Positions 12,805 through 24,918 of a stretch of 64,000 bases of DNA are shown here, in pieces. Position numbers and translations under genes: made by a program. The stretch comes from Laburnicola sp. R22_1 (Eukaryota > Ascomycota > Dothideomycetes > Pleosporales > Didymosphaeriaceae): contig JACONQ010000020.1 of assembly GCA_014281115.1 (NCBI GenBank), positions 372,001 to 436,000 on the forward strand, written 5' to 3'. Below the pieces are notes generated by a model that saw only the letters and a list, made by a program, of their open reading frames with translations, made no database searches and was not told where the DNA came from. The stretch's first letter is position 1, and each line of letters starts with the position of its first letter.

Positions 12805-14177
12805 TAGCGCCTTTGACAAGCTTTTTTATCGCCTCAACTATATAAGTTGGGGAACTATCCACATGCCTTTGAATCCTCTGCTTAACCAGCGTCGATTGCG
12901 ACCTAAGTTCTGTACTATTTCGCGGAGTTTGCGACTCCTATATACTATCGCGAATAGTACAAAGTGGAGGTGTACGCAGGCGGACGTCAAGCTGCGATAT
13001 TACAGCTTCTAGGTCGTGGGGCACTAGGCCAGCACCTTAAAAGCCTCCTTTGATATTACTTTTAGTAAACGAAGCCTTAAAAGTAGCAATAAAGCAAGGC
13101 AGGAACTTGATTTTAGTGATGTGCGTGATGTGGTTGCGCATCAAATCCTTAGCTTGGCGCCTATACGCCTTTTTTAAAGGCGCGAAACAGCCCATATTAA
13201 GTGGCTGCAAGAGGTGCGACGAATGCGAGGGCATACAGAGAGTAACAATATTGCTCTTCTTACAATACTGTTTAAATTCGAACAAGTTGTGACTCTTATG
13301 GCTGTTAAGAATGAGCAAACGTGTTATGTTAACAACACGCCTCTTTGTATACTTATTAAAGTGCTTTAGCTACTATAGACTAAGCTTATTTGTTGTCTAG
13401 CCGTTCTTAGAGACTACAATAACCTAATTATAAGGTAGATCCTTCTCCTTATACTAGGCGGAGAGGTGGTGCTTGCCCCCAAAGATAATAAAGGGTGGGA
13501 TCTACTACCCTGTCGCATTAATGCCTTGGATGACTATTATCCACTCCCTATTGCCCTGCTACACCTACTTTGGCCGTCCTTAACGCTCAGAGCCTGTGAC
13601 TACTGCTCTAGTCGATATTATGCCTATTATAAAGCCTGCTTTATTAAAATTGTAGGTGTCCTCGTCCAGGATACTATGTTTGGCCTTTATGTTCTCCACA
13701 AGCCGGAACTAGTCTTGTATTACCTTAGGATCCTTCTAGAAAGCTCTCTTGTAGTCGTACTTTCGATTGAACTTGACTTTAAGCTCTGGCTGGCGCTTAA
13801 CAAAGTTATAAGGCCACCTCTGGCCAACTGGCTTATAGTGGCGTGCAGCTAGTAAAGAATCAGCCATATCTTTTATAGCATCGAGCCGAGGCGGAAATCC
13901 TCGCGCGTCTAGGTTGAGTATATGCTCCACAATCGCCTGCTCCTCTCTTATAGTAAGTCTTATTTTGTTGGGTGCGTAGTCGCGTCTAAACGTCTTTCTA
14001 GCGCGTTAGTTGCTAAGTGTACTTTAAGAGACGTTATAGATAGCTGCAGCGCGTCGCTAAGAGAGTGTCGCGTCTTATTTAATAGCCTAGATCGCAAGCT
14101 GTATACGCGCTTCTTTTAACGCTGGTAGTTTATTGTGTGGTTAAGGCATCGCGTTATACTATTGCTGATAGTACGTT

Positions 14178-14239
14178 TTGGTGGGGTCTTGGCAAAGTGT
14201 CCAACTCGATGGAGTGTCCGACTCGAGTACAAAGTACGT
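14178..14239. repeat. Right terminal inverted repeat of element A
   Basis: Mirror of 8451-8512. Ends ACTCGAGTACAAAGTACGT before TA at 14240-14241. The start codon of the element A transposase lies 29 bases inside it. Confidence 0.92.
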
Positions 14240-14241
14240 TA

Positions 14242-15144
14242 TAGGATGCGCTGCTTAAAGGACTTAGTGCACTTGTTTATCTATTCCTTCTTACTTCCTT
14301 ATAGTTAGCTAAGAATCGCCGTAGCCTCTATATTATTTACTCCTAGCAGCGGTCTGTATATCTTCTTATTATCTATTAATATATTTAGCTGCATAATAGA
14401 ATCTTAAAAAAACAAAAATGTTAGCGCTAGTTTAAAGATTAATAGCTAGATAGGTACTAGTTAGAATGCCTAGAGAAGGTGCAGACTTGTAGTAGATAAA
14501 GTTAGGGCGAGTCTCGCGCTAGAAAGTAGGGTTCTTTCTACGCAAATATTCTTTGCAATTTTATTTTTACTTTACCTTCGCCTAAGCTTTAGCTGTGGGA
14601 TATTTCCTTAGCCTACTAGGAGCTCTATTGTATAAGAAGGAAATAGTGCGTTTTGCTATCCCTTCCTTCTCGCTTTTTTATAGTTGGCTAGGAACTGCTA
14701 TAGCCTAGAGGCGACGGGCCTTTCTGCACGAATCTTCTTTTTCTTCGCGATTCTAGGTCCACGTCACCTTAGTTTTAGCTTTTGCTATGCGATGTCTCTT
14801 TAGTCTTTCTTTAGGCATATTGTAAGCCATAAATGCTACGTTATTATTATTATTAAGAATGCTTTATAAGTAAGTAAAGAGATTTAGAAGCTAATAATCT
14901 CGGCTTAGCGTACTCTAAATTAAACCCTAATATAGGTTAGCGTCTCGCTTCGCGCGCCTTACTAGATTTAGGCCTTACCTTAACAGGAATATCACTTTTT
15001 AATATCGATAACTTAACAACCGTGACCTTAATTAAAAATTAGAAAAGTGTATTCGATTCGTATAACGGGCCTATATATTCTCGACTTTTAAAATAAGAAA
15101 ATTATTTCTTAAAATTTCCTAACCTTAACCGCGGTTCCGACTTT
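14242..15144. other. AT-rich relic DNA, no gene seen
   Basis: RIP-degraded sequence between element A and the gypsy relic. A block of roughly 30 bp around 14299-14330 recurs in diverged form at 14679-14710 (TATAGTTRGCTARGAAYYGC). No coding sequence recognised. Confidence 0.45.
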
Positions 15145-17640
15145 TATGTGTACTCTAAGAAATTGCTCGAGAAGTATATAGAATATATAAAAAAGGTGCT
15201 CGATAAGCTAAAGTAGTATAGGTTATTCTTATAGCTAGAAAAATATAAATTTCACATTATATAAACTAGATATCTTAGATTTATTATTAAACAAGATAGC
15301 ATTACTATAGACTCTTAGGAAGTTGCGGCTATATAGGACTAGCTAGTTTCTAAGATAGTTAAGAATGTATAATTCTTTCTAGGATTTGCGAACTTCTACT
15401 AAAAGTTTATAATAGGATACTTAAAAACTACAGTACTACTTATAAAAGTAACTAAGAAGAACAAAGAATTTTTCTAGGACTAGGAATAATAGGCAGCTTT
15501 TAAGAAGCTAAAGAGACTATTTATTATAGCACTACTACTATAGATATAGAATCTAATATAACTAATATAGATAAAAATAAATATATTAGACTATGCCTTA
15601 GAAGTTGTGCTTATATAGTAGAGCGAAGATAGGAAATAGAGACTAATATTCTACTATTCTGGAAAACTCTTAGAAGTAGAACTTAACTACAATATTTATA
15701 ATAAAAAACTATTAACGATAATAGACTTCTTTAAATAATAGAAACTACAGCTTATAGAAGCTTAATACTAAATTAAGATATTCTTAGATTATTAAAACCT
15801 TATAAGTTTTATATTAACTAAGAAACTTAATAGATAATAGGTTAGATAGGTAGAAACAATAGCAAACTATAATTTTAAGATCTACTATTGCCTAGAATCA
15901 CTAAACGGGGCAGCAGACGTTCTTAGTTAAAGATTAGACCTTAGGGAGATAGGCCGACCCGAGACGTACGACATGGTCTTACAGATAGAAATAGACAGCA
16001 CTCTTTAATATAACTAACTACGACTAGTAAAGATGGCAATATTATAATATAAAGGACTATAAGTTAAGAATTTTTAGTACTACTTCTAACTAAGCTAGAA
16101 ATAATAAGAGTAGTATAACTTAAATAAATGAATTTAAGCGACTATAAAAGATTATAATAATTAAGGTAGAATTAAGGTGCTAGATTATATGGCGATGATT
16201 TTAATTAGGTTATAACACGAGTTAAAAGGCTAGGGATATCTAGGAATTAATAAAATAACTCGATAGATTTAACTAGAATATAATATTCTATACGCATATA
16301 ATAAGGTAAAAAAGATTATAGGTAACTATTTAGTATGTGTAAAGAATAAGCCTAAGAGACATAAGCCCTATGAGTTATTACAACCCTTAACACTACTTAT
16401 AAGACTATAGACTAGTGTTATAATAGACTTTATAGTAAAGCTTTTAGCATTAATAGAATTTAAATCTAGATAACTATACTGTCACGACGCGTCTCCTGTG
16501 GCAGCGTAACTCCCTAGTTGCCCTAGACTGGCCTAGATTAGCCTTGGCTAGGTCAGAGTTGTCTTCTTAGGCCTTGTAGCCTTTAGACCTACTTTCCTTT
16601 TTTAAGAGATCGCCTTAGTAGTGAATTGATAGATTAAGCATTGTACCCACAATCTTACATATACGACTTAATATTAGTAATTATTAACTAATTAACTAAA
16701 TAGGCATATTCTATACTTATAAATAAGTCTATTATAGTAGAAGACATGGCTTATAAGATTATAAGGACTCTTATTACTAATTATAGACTACTAGAGAAAT
16801 TTATTATAGATTATAATAAGCTATTTATATCTAAGTACTAGAAAATGTTATTAGTAATACTAGAAGTTATTTATAAGCTTATAATAATAGCTTATATATA
16901 AATAAATAGTTAAATAAAACAAATTAACTAGATACTAAAATAGTACCTATAGATATATATTAATAAGTTACAGAACAATTAGGTTAAATTATTACTAATA
17001 GTATAATTAGTATATAATAGTATAAGGTCTGGTATAATAAAACGTTTACTATATTATACAAATTATAGATATGAGCTAGTTGCTTATAGAGATCTAAAAG
17101 ACGTTAAGAGACTTTTAGTATTAGCTAATAAGAAGGCCTAGCTTATATAGGAGCTATATAATAAATTAAGTAAGCGAATAGCTTAAAAAACCTTACTATA
17201 GCCAAATAAGCAAACAAATATAGGCTTAAGAAACTAATTCTTAAAAGGGTACACAAAGTTTTTTAATTATAAAGAAATCTAAAGACTAAGCAACTATTTA
17301 AGAAACTTAACTATCTCTAAGTAGGACTATTTAAAATCCTAGAGAAATAAGAACTAGTAAACTATAAGCTAAGGTTACCATAAAAAACCTATATACACTT
17401 TATATTTTACAAATTACTTTTAAACTAGCACTACTAGACACTAAAATTAAAATATAACTCGAGCTTAAAGATAAAGAGTATAAGGTTAAAGAGGTTAGGA
17501 ATTTATAAAAGTTCGAATATTAGTAGAAGTACTTAGTTAAGTGGCAAGAATGGCTAGAAAGCTAAAATATATAGGAACCTACATAAAACCTTATAAACTA
17601 TAAGAGGTTAGTATAGTAGTACTATTAATAAAATCTAGGA
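15145..17640 (+). pseudogene. Ty3/gypsy chromovirus-type pol relic (RT C-part, RNase H, integrase, chromodomain)
   Basis: Heavily RIP-mutated remains of a Ty3/gypsy polyprotein. In order: the end of reverse transcriptase starting around YSKKLLEKYIEYIKKVLDKL (15151-15210); the RT connection (FFLGFANFY near 15375); an RNase H-like block (ALEVVL, then FYYSGKL, then NGAADVLS near 15905); an integrase zinc-binding region (H/H then C near 16335); the integrase core; and near 17490-17620 a chromodomain-like segment (KWQ-W-ES-NI-EPT). Numerous TAG/TAA stops occur at Q or W positions. The YxDD box, gag and both LTRs were not found, so it is truncated at the 5' side. The integrase is cut by the insertion at 16480-16659. 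Confidence 0.82.
16475..16664. repeat. Solo LTR (180 bp) with 5-bp target duplication
   Basis: The sequence 16480-16659 begins TGTCACGACGCG and ends CTTACA (TG...CA). It is flanked on both sides by TATAC (16475-16479 and 16660-16664). It interrupts the gypsy integrase reading frame, which resumes on the far side. This is the structure of a solo LTR left after LTR-LTR recombination, though a short non-autonomous element is possible. Its composition is less AT-rich than its host, so it inserted later. Confidence 0.8.
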
Positions 17641-20600
17641 AAGAAATATCCATATTAAGAAAAGAAGTAAAAAAGGAGTTATTTAGGAAATTAGCCTATA
17701 ACTAGCCTAGGTTAGTTAATAGAGATTTGAGTTATAATAGTTTAAAGAGAATAGTAGCACTTATACTCTTAGAAACCTCCTCTTACTTAAGGTGCTTAAT
17801 AACTAAGGCAATATAAAGATTATAAAAAGTAAGCGCTTACTTTTACTCTTTAGCCTTAAAGAGTTTATAATAGAGACGAGTTGTTTTTATAATAGTAAGA
17901 GCTTAATACTCTTTAGCAGCTAATAGCTTAGTCTTTTTTTAGTAATACTCTAATTATATGCAATTCTACTCCTTTTTAGAAATTTATAGACTACACTTTA
18001 CGTAAATAGCAATATATCTAGCGCATTAACTAGAGGTAATATTTATAAAATGACATAGTTTCTCTCTTTAACACTGCGTATAACTAAACACTATTTTAAG
18101 ATCTTAACTAGATATATATTCTATGCGAGCGCGCCACTTAGTAGTTAATAATAGTTTATAAATCTTAGGCATAGTTAAAAAGGTAAGAGGGATTAAGAGA
18201 AGTATATAATATAATAGATAAAGTAAGATATACGCACCTTTATATACGCGTAATACTCTAAGAAGTAGTATAGTACTATAAAACATAAGAATATTAAAAT
18301 AATAACTATAAAAAGGGAGCGAATATTAATAAAGAAATAACTATATAGTAGCTAGATAATAACGCTAATAAATAGGCAGCCACTTAGTATAGAGTTAGTA
18401 GTAGGGCAGAGGTAATTTAGTCACGTGACTAGCATCCCGCCAAGCTAGCCCGATTAGATATAGGGGCTAGAAGACAACCATCCCGCTAAGAGATAATATT
18501 CTATTAGATTAAGAAGAGGATAGTAATAGAATAAAATAGACGGGTAAAAATTAAAACTATATAGATCTAGGAGATCTTTTTATTTTAAATCTTTATAGTT
18601 AATTCTCTTATAGTACTATCTTTTATATAAATTAGTACTAGTTATTTTATCTTATTTAGAATTAGAAGAGCCTTATATAAGACTATTACTATCTTACTTA
18701 ATTCTTTTTAAAGTCTTTAACACGGACACCTCTAAGTCTACCTTACTTTCTTTAATCCAAATTAGAATAAGGTATATAACTTCGTATTAATATAGAATAC
18801 TTTTTTATAATAAAATACTAGGTAATTATATTATTTAATTCTATCTATATATAATAATAGATCTTAATATAATACTAGAACCTAATATTATAGACACTAA
18901 TAATCTTTTAGAAGAAATTACTAATTTCTTAGAAAAATTAATTCTATAGACCTTAATAAAGTTATGTAAAGGCCTAAGCCTAAATATTCTATATTTATGT
19001 GTAGATTATAAAGACTAGTAAGATATATATATAATATTCCTATAAAGATAAAGTAAGTAGGAATTTGGCTACTACTAGCAAACTTTAACCTCTTAGACTT
19101 TATCTATTAGAAGAAGTAAGCTAGCCAGAAGATTAGCGTATTATAAGCTAAGGGATAGCTTATTTCTTAAGGAGGAAAGAAAGTAGTTAAAGAAAAAAGT
19201 TAGAAAATGAAAAAAATAATAGTATTAGTACTAAGTTAAATTAAAGTCTAATATATATATATATAATTACTAGAATAGAATTATAAGCTATAGACTCTAA
19301 TAATAAAGCCTAACTAATAATTAGATAGCTAGAAAACTAAAAGCTAAGAACTACTATACTAATCTTTATAAGAATTTAAACTCTTACAACTACTATAGCC
19401 TAAGCTATAATTAGGGTTTAGATTATAACTTTAATAGAAGTAAGGCATAGGGCTACCTTACTCTATAGCTTAAGTTTTATTAGAGCCTAAACCTAGGTAT
19501 ATAATTTAAGTAAAAAGGTTAAAAAGAATAGAGGATAGACCTAAAAAAGAAGAAGAGAAAATTATACCACTATAGCTAAGCGGGGATAAGAGAGTATAGG
19601 CGGAATTAATAGACTATTAAGAAGCTAAATATATAAAAAAAGGTAAGTAGAATAAAACTTTAGAAGAATTATTAGTAGTCTAAAAGGGGAATAAGTTAGA
19701 GACTAAAAAGCTAATCTATAGCACTATATTAAGTAAAACCTAATCTAGAAAGAAATAAGGGCTAGATAACAGATAACTAGAAGTAAGAGTGGTTTAGCCC
19801 TAAGATAGAGAAGAGCTACTACTATTGCTGCTAAAAAAAATAGTAAATTAAGGAGAATAGAAAAAGAGTAGTATATAAGAAGAATTTTAGAATAAGGAAG
19901 AACTACTATTACTACTAGAAAGGATAATAGGCTAGGCGTAATAACGTCTAAAGAGGGGTATATATAGGAAAGACTTAGCAATATTAAAATTAGTGCCTAA
20001 TAGAGAATTAGGCGCCTTTAAAAAACTCCTAATAATTAGATAAGGCCTACTAGAGCGTCTAGTAAAAAGCATTATAGTAGTGTTGCTAAAACTAAGCAGC
20101 TCACTAATTTTATTATAAATATAGGTGTTTACTTTTAGTTACTCTATTTATAGCTTATACACTTACTTATAACTCTACTAAAAAGAATTAGCTTAAGTAT
20201 TTATAGTAGATACTAAAAGAAATAAAGCTAAATAGGTAAATTAGTAATAAAGAACTAGTTAAGAGTAAATTAGGCTTACTATAGTAGTTAAAGAAGCACT
20301 ACTAATATTAGAAAGTTGTCTAGTATAGAATATAGTAGTCCTTAAGAAAAAGGCGCTAACTACTGTTAATATACTAAAAGTAGAAATAATAACTTTAGAT
20401 ACAAGTCCTATAGACTTAATTATAATTACTCTTAGCTCCACTAGAACTACAGTTAGTATAGCCTTAGCCTATAGTAAAAAAAAGAGTAGAAAGATAAGAT
20501 ATAAAAAAGTATAACTAAATACTAAGCGCTATTTAAAGTAATTGCGTCTCTATTTATTAGTGCTTATATTTTTTATAAAAGTAGCTTAGTATAGCTAATA

Positions 20601-23600
20601 AAATAGAATAGTATAGATAATAGAAGTGTTATTAGTAAAATTAGAATTAATTTTAAAGCTGCCTATACCTTAAGCAAACTATATAAGGTAGCCTAATAAT
20701 AAATACTTAGTGCAAATATTATATAAGAGTCTTATAATCTTATAGATAGTATTAAAGTTATATTGTTAATTTAAAAGAGTAATAACTAGGGTATAAGTTA
20801 GTAAGCTAAGAGACAATTAGGGTAGGTATACGCATAATAAAACAAAAGTAGTTATAGAGTATTATTAATAAGTAGTAGTAAGGACTATTATAAGCCTTAA
20901 CTACTTTCCTTACTATTGCTATTATTATTATTACTAGTACTAGAGACGTAGCTACTAAAGAAAAAGTTAATAGCAGCTATAGTTAAGGAGAAAGTTAACA
21001 CTATTAGGTAGAAGAATTAAAATAGTAAAATAAAAAAGAAGTAAAAAAATATAAAGAGTAGGTTATATACTCTAAGTGACTATAAAACTCTATTACGTTT
21101 TAGTAGGTAAGGCGTATATGTAAATATTACTTCTAGACTAATAATAGGTAGTAGTACTCTTTAAAAAAGTATAACTATATTACTACTATTAAGAAACTCT
21201 AAAGGCAGATTAGGCACTTATAAATAGTAATTAAAAAGCAAATAGCTTATAGGTACAAATAGAAAAATATAGTATTATAAGAAAAAAATAGAGTATAGTA
21301 AAAATAAGAAATATATTAAAGTACTAATAAGCTATCTAAAGCCTAAGTAGCTCTTAGGTAAAAAGAGACTTTTATAGCTATTACTAGTAAGCTATAGGCT
21401 AGAATTGCTACTTTTCTTTTACTTTTTTTTCTTCTTATACTTATTATAGAACCTATAAGCCTAAGTAACTCTAGCCTAAACTTAAAGATTCTATATTAGT
21501 CTCTAAAAAAAGTCCCACTCTAAGAAGCACTATAACTTTTAGAAAACTTAAGTTTAGGCTTTATTCTCTATATTAGTATTATAAAAAAAAGAAGAACTAT
21601 TAGGCTAATAGTTAAAGCGTGCCTAATATCTTCTTAGAGCTCTTTCCCTTTCTTAAAATATATAAATTATAGTTATATAATAGGTAAGGGCTAAAAGTAG
21701 TATTAAAACTATCTAAGAAGCTAATAGGCCTATCTTTAGAGTAGCCTAGTAAGTAGGTGCTCTAGACTAGTTAGGAGTATAAGTATATGTAGTAGTAAAG
21801 CTTGCGTAAAAAGAAGATTAGAAAGAAGCTAGATAAATAGTGTCTAAGGGTAAAGCTAAAAAATATAAGATTAGAGAGTTAAGAGTTAACTAAGATAGAA
21901 ATTTAAGGTTATTACTAATTATAAGACTCTTAAATATAGATATTACTTTTAGAAAGTTAAGTGTTACTTAGGTCTAAGTATTAAAATTTATAACGCATAC
22001 TTAACATATAAAAGAAAGATTAAAAGATAAAGGATAAAGGTCTATTTAATAGTTAACTTAAGAGGCATTTAGAATATACGCCTATAAAAAGAGGAATAGT
22101 ATAGTATACCTAAAATAAAAGAGTATAAGGCGCTTTTATTATAAATATAGTAGGCTATATATATACTACTAAATAGTAGTTCTATATTATTATTAGCAAA
22201 CTAAAAACACTAACACTATGCTAGTATGCACCTATTATAGAATAAAGTGTTATTACCTATAATAAGAAAATAGATAAAGTTAATATATTCTTAGGTAGTA
22301 GTAGTAAATAGGCTTAGTAGGTATATAGGATAAGGGCCTTTATTATTTAATAATTTAAACTATTAGGCTTAGTAGAATATAACTTACTTATTCTTAGTAT
22401 TATATTATTATACTTCCTAACTATAGTAGAGAAAATAGAAAAGTAAGGCGTTAATTATAAGTTTATTAGGGTTATAATTTTATAAAAGTATAAAATTATC
22501 TTAACTATTTATCTAGAGTTGCAAACGATAAGATATATTATTATTATTACTAATACTCTACCTAAAGGCTGCAAAAACTTAGGCTATAACGTTAAAGCTA
22601 ATACGTATATCTAAAAAAAATTACTTTCTAGAGGTTAGCCTAAAAGACTATTAGAGTGTAAGAGACTTATATAGAGATAAAAGGTAATAAATACGCTAAT
22701 AGAGAGCTTTTTAGATACTAGTAAGAGATTAAAACTACTAGAGCCTACACTATTATTACCTTAATAAGAAGGCTTGTCGCTACTATTACTACTACTAAAA
22801 CTAAGGCGGCTAGATATATAGGCGCCTAGGGTATAGTTAATCTAAAAATAGGAAGATATAATAAGATAGGATAAGTAAAGGCTTAAGAATAGTTTAGGGT
22901 TTAGAAGAATAAGAAGCTAAACTATAGAAAAATTATAAGAGTGTAAAGAGTAAGTAGAATAGGCAGGTTAGTAATAAAAATAGGTAGGCGTTTATAGGCT
23001 ATTATTTAAGATTATATAAAACTAGGTAATTAGTAAAGCTTACTATTAGAGGTAGGTCTAACCTCTACTTACTAGTAGAACGTACTATAAAATATTTAGA
23101 GTGTTTTTTAAAGGAGTATTTAGTATAAAGTTTAATAGAGCTAAGCTTTTATAGGTAGAAAGATATATAGTAAAATAAACTTTACTATATAGATTACGTG
23201 GTAAGCTGGTATCTAATTAGCTTTTAAGAATTTAATAGGTAGTTTTTTTCTTTTAGTATATATAACTTAATCTATCTTTCTACTAAGTCCTAATTAGGGC
23301 TAGATTTTCCCACACTACTTTAGGCCTTATTTAGGCTTTTAGCTATATTAAGAAAAAGTATTAGAATATATTAGAATTTTATTCTAATACTGCTAAGTAG
23401 GCTAGAAACAAATTTTATAAAACTAGACAATTCCTTTCTCTTCTTATAGCAATTACTGCGTTAGTGTTTCTAGAATATATTTAGAATTTAAATAAGTTTA
23501 ATACCTATAATAGGTTTAGAATTAGATCTAATTATTATACGCTATTAATAATTAGTAAGAGATTCTTTATAAACTAGAGAAGAGAAATAAGTAAGTATAT

Positions 23601-24094
23601 CTAAATTAATTTAGGTGTAGGCTAAAACATATTTAGAATATAAATAAAAACTATTTAAGGCAGCTAAGATAGCTAAAAGTCTAAGTATAATTTTAGATAA
23701 TAATAATAACTTAAGACTACCTTTAAGCTTCTTAGAATAGAAATAAAGTTAAAGAATAAGCTTAAAACCTAAAGAAGGCTCTTAGTTATAATTAAGATTA
23801 ATAGTATAATTATCTCTATTAGTGCAGTTATCTCTAATTAGATTCTTACTAGCACTAACACTATATCTAAGGTATATCTTACTAAAACTTATTTATATTA
23901 TAACGTTATTCTAAATATATTTTAGTAGTATACGATTAATTTAAAAGTAGACGCTTTTATTAAATTAGTAACTATAAGTTAAAAAGAGTTTAATTAAAAT
24001 TAAAAAGAGCAAACTAGTATTATATAGAGAGAGGCTTTATTTAAAAAGAAGAAAATTAAGTTTAAAAGAATATAAAGTAGGTAGTAATATTAGT
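17641..24094. other. AT-rich RIP-degraded DNA, unclassified transposon remains
   Basis: About 6.4 kb with no gene I can name. A slightly GC-richer patch at 18410-18500 (with GTCACGTGAC) may be part of an LTR. Segments around 18.8-19.6 kb and 20.9-23.1 kb look coding-like once CpA-type stops are ignored, with long same-frame stretches, but I recognise no domain. Microsatellite-like TA and TAT runs are common. Confidence 0.5.
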
Positions 24095-24099
24095 AAAAA

Positions 24100-24387
24100 T
24101 GTCCGTACACCGTACGGGCAAGGGCACCTGAGGGTGTTGAGGTTTCAATATTGCCGCACGATGGCATCACGTGGGGATCACGTGATGCCCGTGCGCCGCG
24201 GCCCGTGCGCCGCAAGATCTTCTCCTTTCCATCCGCACCCTCTCTAGAGACAAGCAATCAATACCAAGTCGTTCTGTTATGTTATTTCCTTTCCTCGTAC
24301 GATCGCCCCGTACACCCTCCACGCTTGCCAGTATAGAGGATTAGAATTCGATGTCTATACAGCTAGCTGTAGAGTACCCATTCAACA
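24100..24387 (+). repeat. 5' LTR of the 24.1-kb copia-type element
   Basis: 288 bp, TG...CA. Contains the 14-bp duplication that the 3' LTR lacks, and several copies of the GTACG core that recurs through the whole element. Confidence 0.92.
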
Positions 24388-24451
24388 CTAATTAGTGGTT
24401 GACTAACCCTCAACTGCAAATTGGCAAGAGTGAAGACGGATCGCACAAGTT

Positions 24452-24795
24452 GTTATCAGCTATACAATTTGTTTCGCATACCCTGTCCTCCGTACGCAAG
24501 AGGATAGCAGACCAAAAACTTTGTGGAGTTAGTAAGTAGATGTCGCTGCTGTACAAAACAAAGGAAGCGATTGTACGAGACGTTATCAGCTGTACGATTT
24601 GTTTCGTTATACCCTGTCCTCTGTACGCAAGAGGATAGCAGATCAAACCTTTGTGGAGTCAGTAAGTAGATGTCGCTGCTGTACAAAACATAGGAAGCGA
24701 TTGTACGAGACGTACAAAACCTATCCTTATCTATAGGGATAGCAGATTAACTCTTTTATCAAGTCAGTAAGTAGATGTCGCTGCTGTACGAGATT
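24452..24795 (+). repeat. Tandem repeats in the retrotransposon leader (2 x 130 bp plus partial)
   Basis: Units 24452-24581 and 24582-24711 are each 130 bp, from GTTATCAGCTRTAC to TTGTACGAGAC. A partial third copy at 24712-24795 shares the GATAGCAGATTAA and AAGTAGATGTCGCTGCTGTAC segments. They lie between the 5' LTR and the gag ATG, where packaging or translation signals are expected in LTR elements; a function here is inference. Confidence 0.85.
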
Positions 24796-24918
24796 CAAGA
24801 GGAGATAGTGCACCAAGCACACCACCAGTAACCGTACGAAGACACGGTTAGACAACAACAAACCCCGATAAAGCGCGACCCTCCGTACGACCGACCTATC
24901 GAACGAACCAATCACGCA

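Larger units (their letters stand above)
8607..14149 (-). pseudogene. Element A transposase (pogo/Fot1 type), split and RIP-inactivated
   Basis: Read on the minus strand from ATG at 14149-14147: an N-terminal helix-turn-helix region with RRAAAIYNVS, a CENP-B-type DNA-binding block near 13930-13736, and a DDE domain at 13318-13037 in which LILNSH and LQPLN carry N where the catalytic D is expected. After the 3.93-kb block of elements B and C (8880-12806) the frame resumes exactly (VKGA before, GHSLVLITKCNAEL after). It ends in a lysine-rich tail with a zinc knuckle, C-x2-C-x4-H, at 8607-8660. In-frame stops are TAG/TAA at expected Q or W codons. Both D-to-N changes and the stops fit RIP-type transitions. 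Catalytically dead. Confidence 0.9.
8451..14239 (-). mobile_element. Element A: pogo/Fot1-type transposon, interrupted by two others
   Basis: Terminal inverted repeats of 62 bp (8451-8512 and 14178-14239) are flanked by TA on both sides (8449-8450 and 14240-14241), the target duplication of the Tc1/mariner superfamily. The arms differ at five positions, all C/T-type transitions. Each arm contains a direct repeat of TCGAGTCGGACACT or a near match. Without the nested elements B and C the unit is about 1.86 kb, a usual size for fungal pogo/Fot1 elements. It encodes one minus-strand transposase relic. Confidence 0.92.

Noticed and set aside
12902..12965. Palindromic TGTACTATT...AATAGTACA block that looks like a small inserted MITE
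   Set aside because: On the minus strand it reads in frame within the element A transposase, in a region where family members have similar sequence, so it is coding sequence and not an insertion.
20900..23100. Possible helicase or zinc-finger relic in AT-rich DNA
   Set aside because: Long same-frame stretches are visible, but no Walker, zinc-finger or other diagnostic motif could be confirmed by eye.
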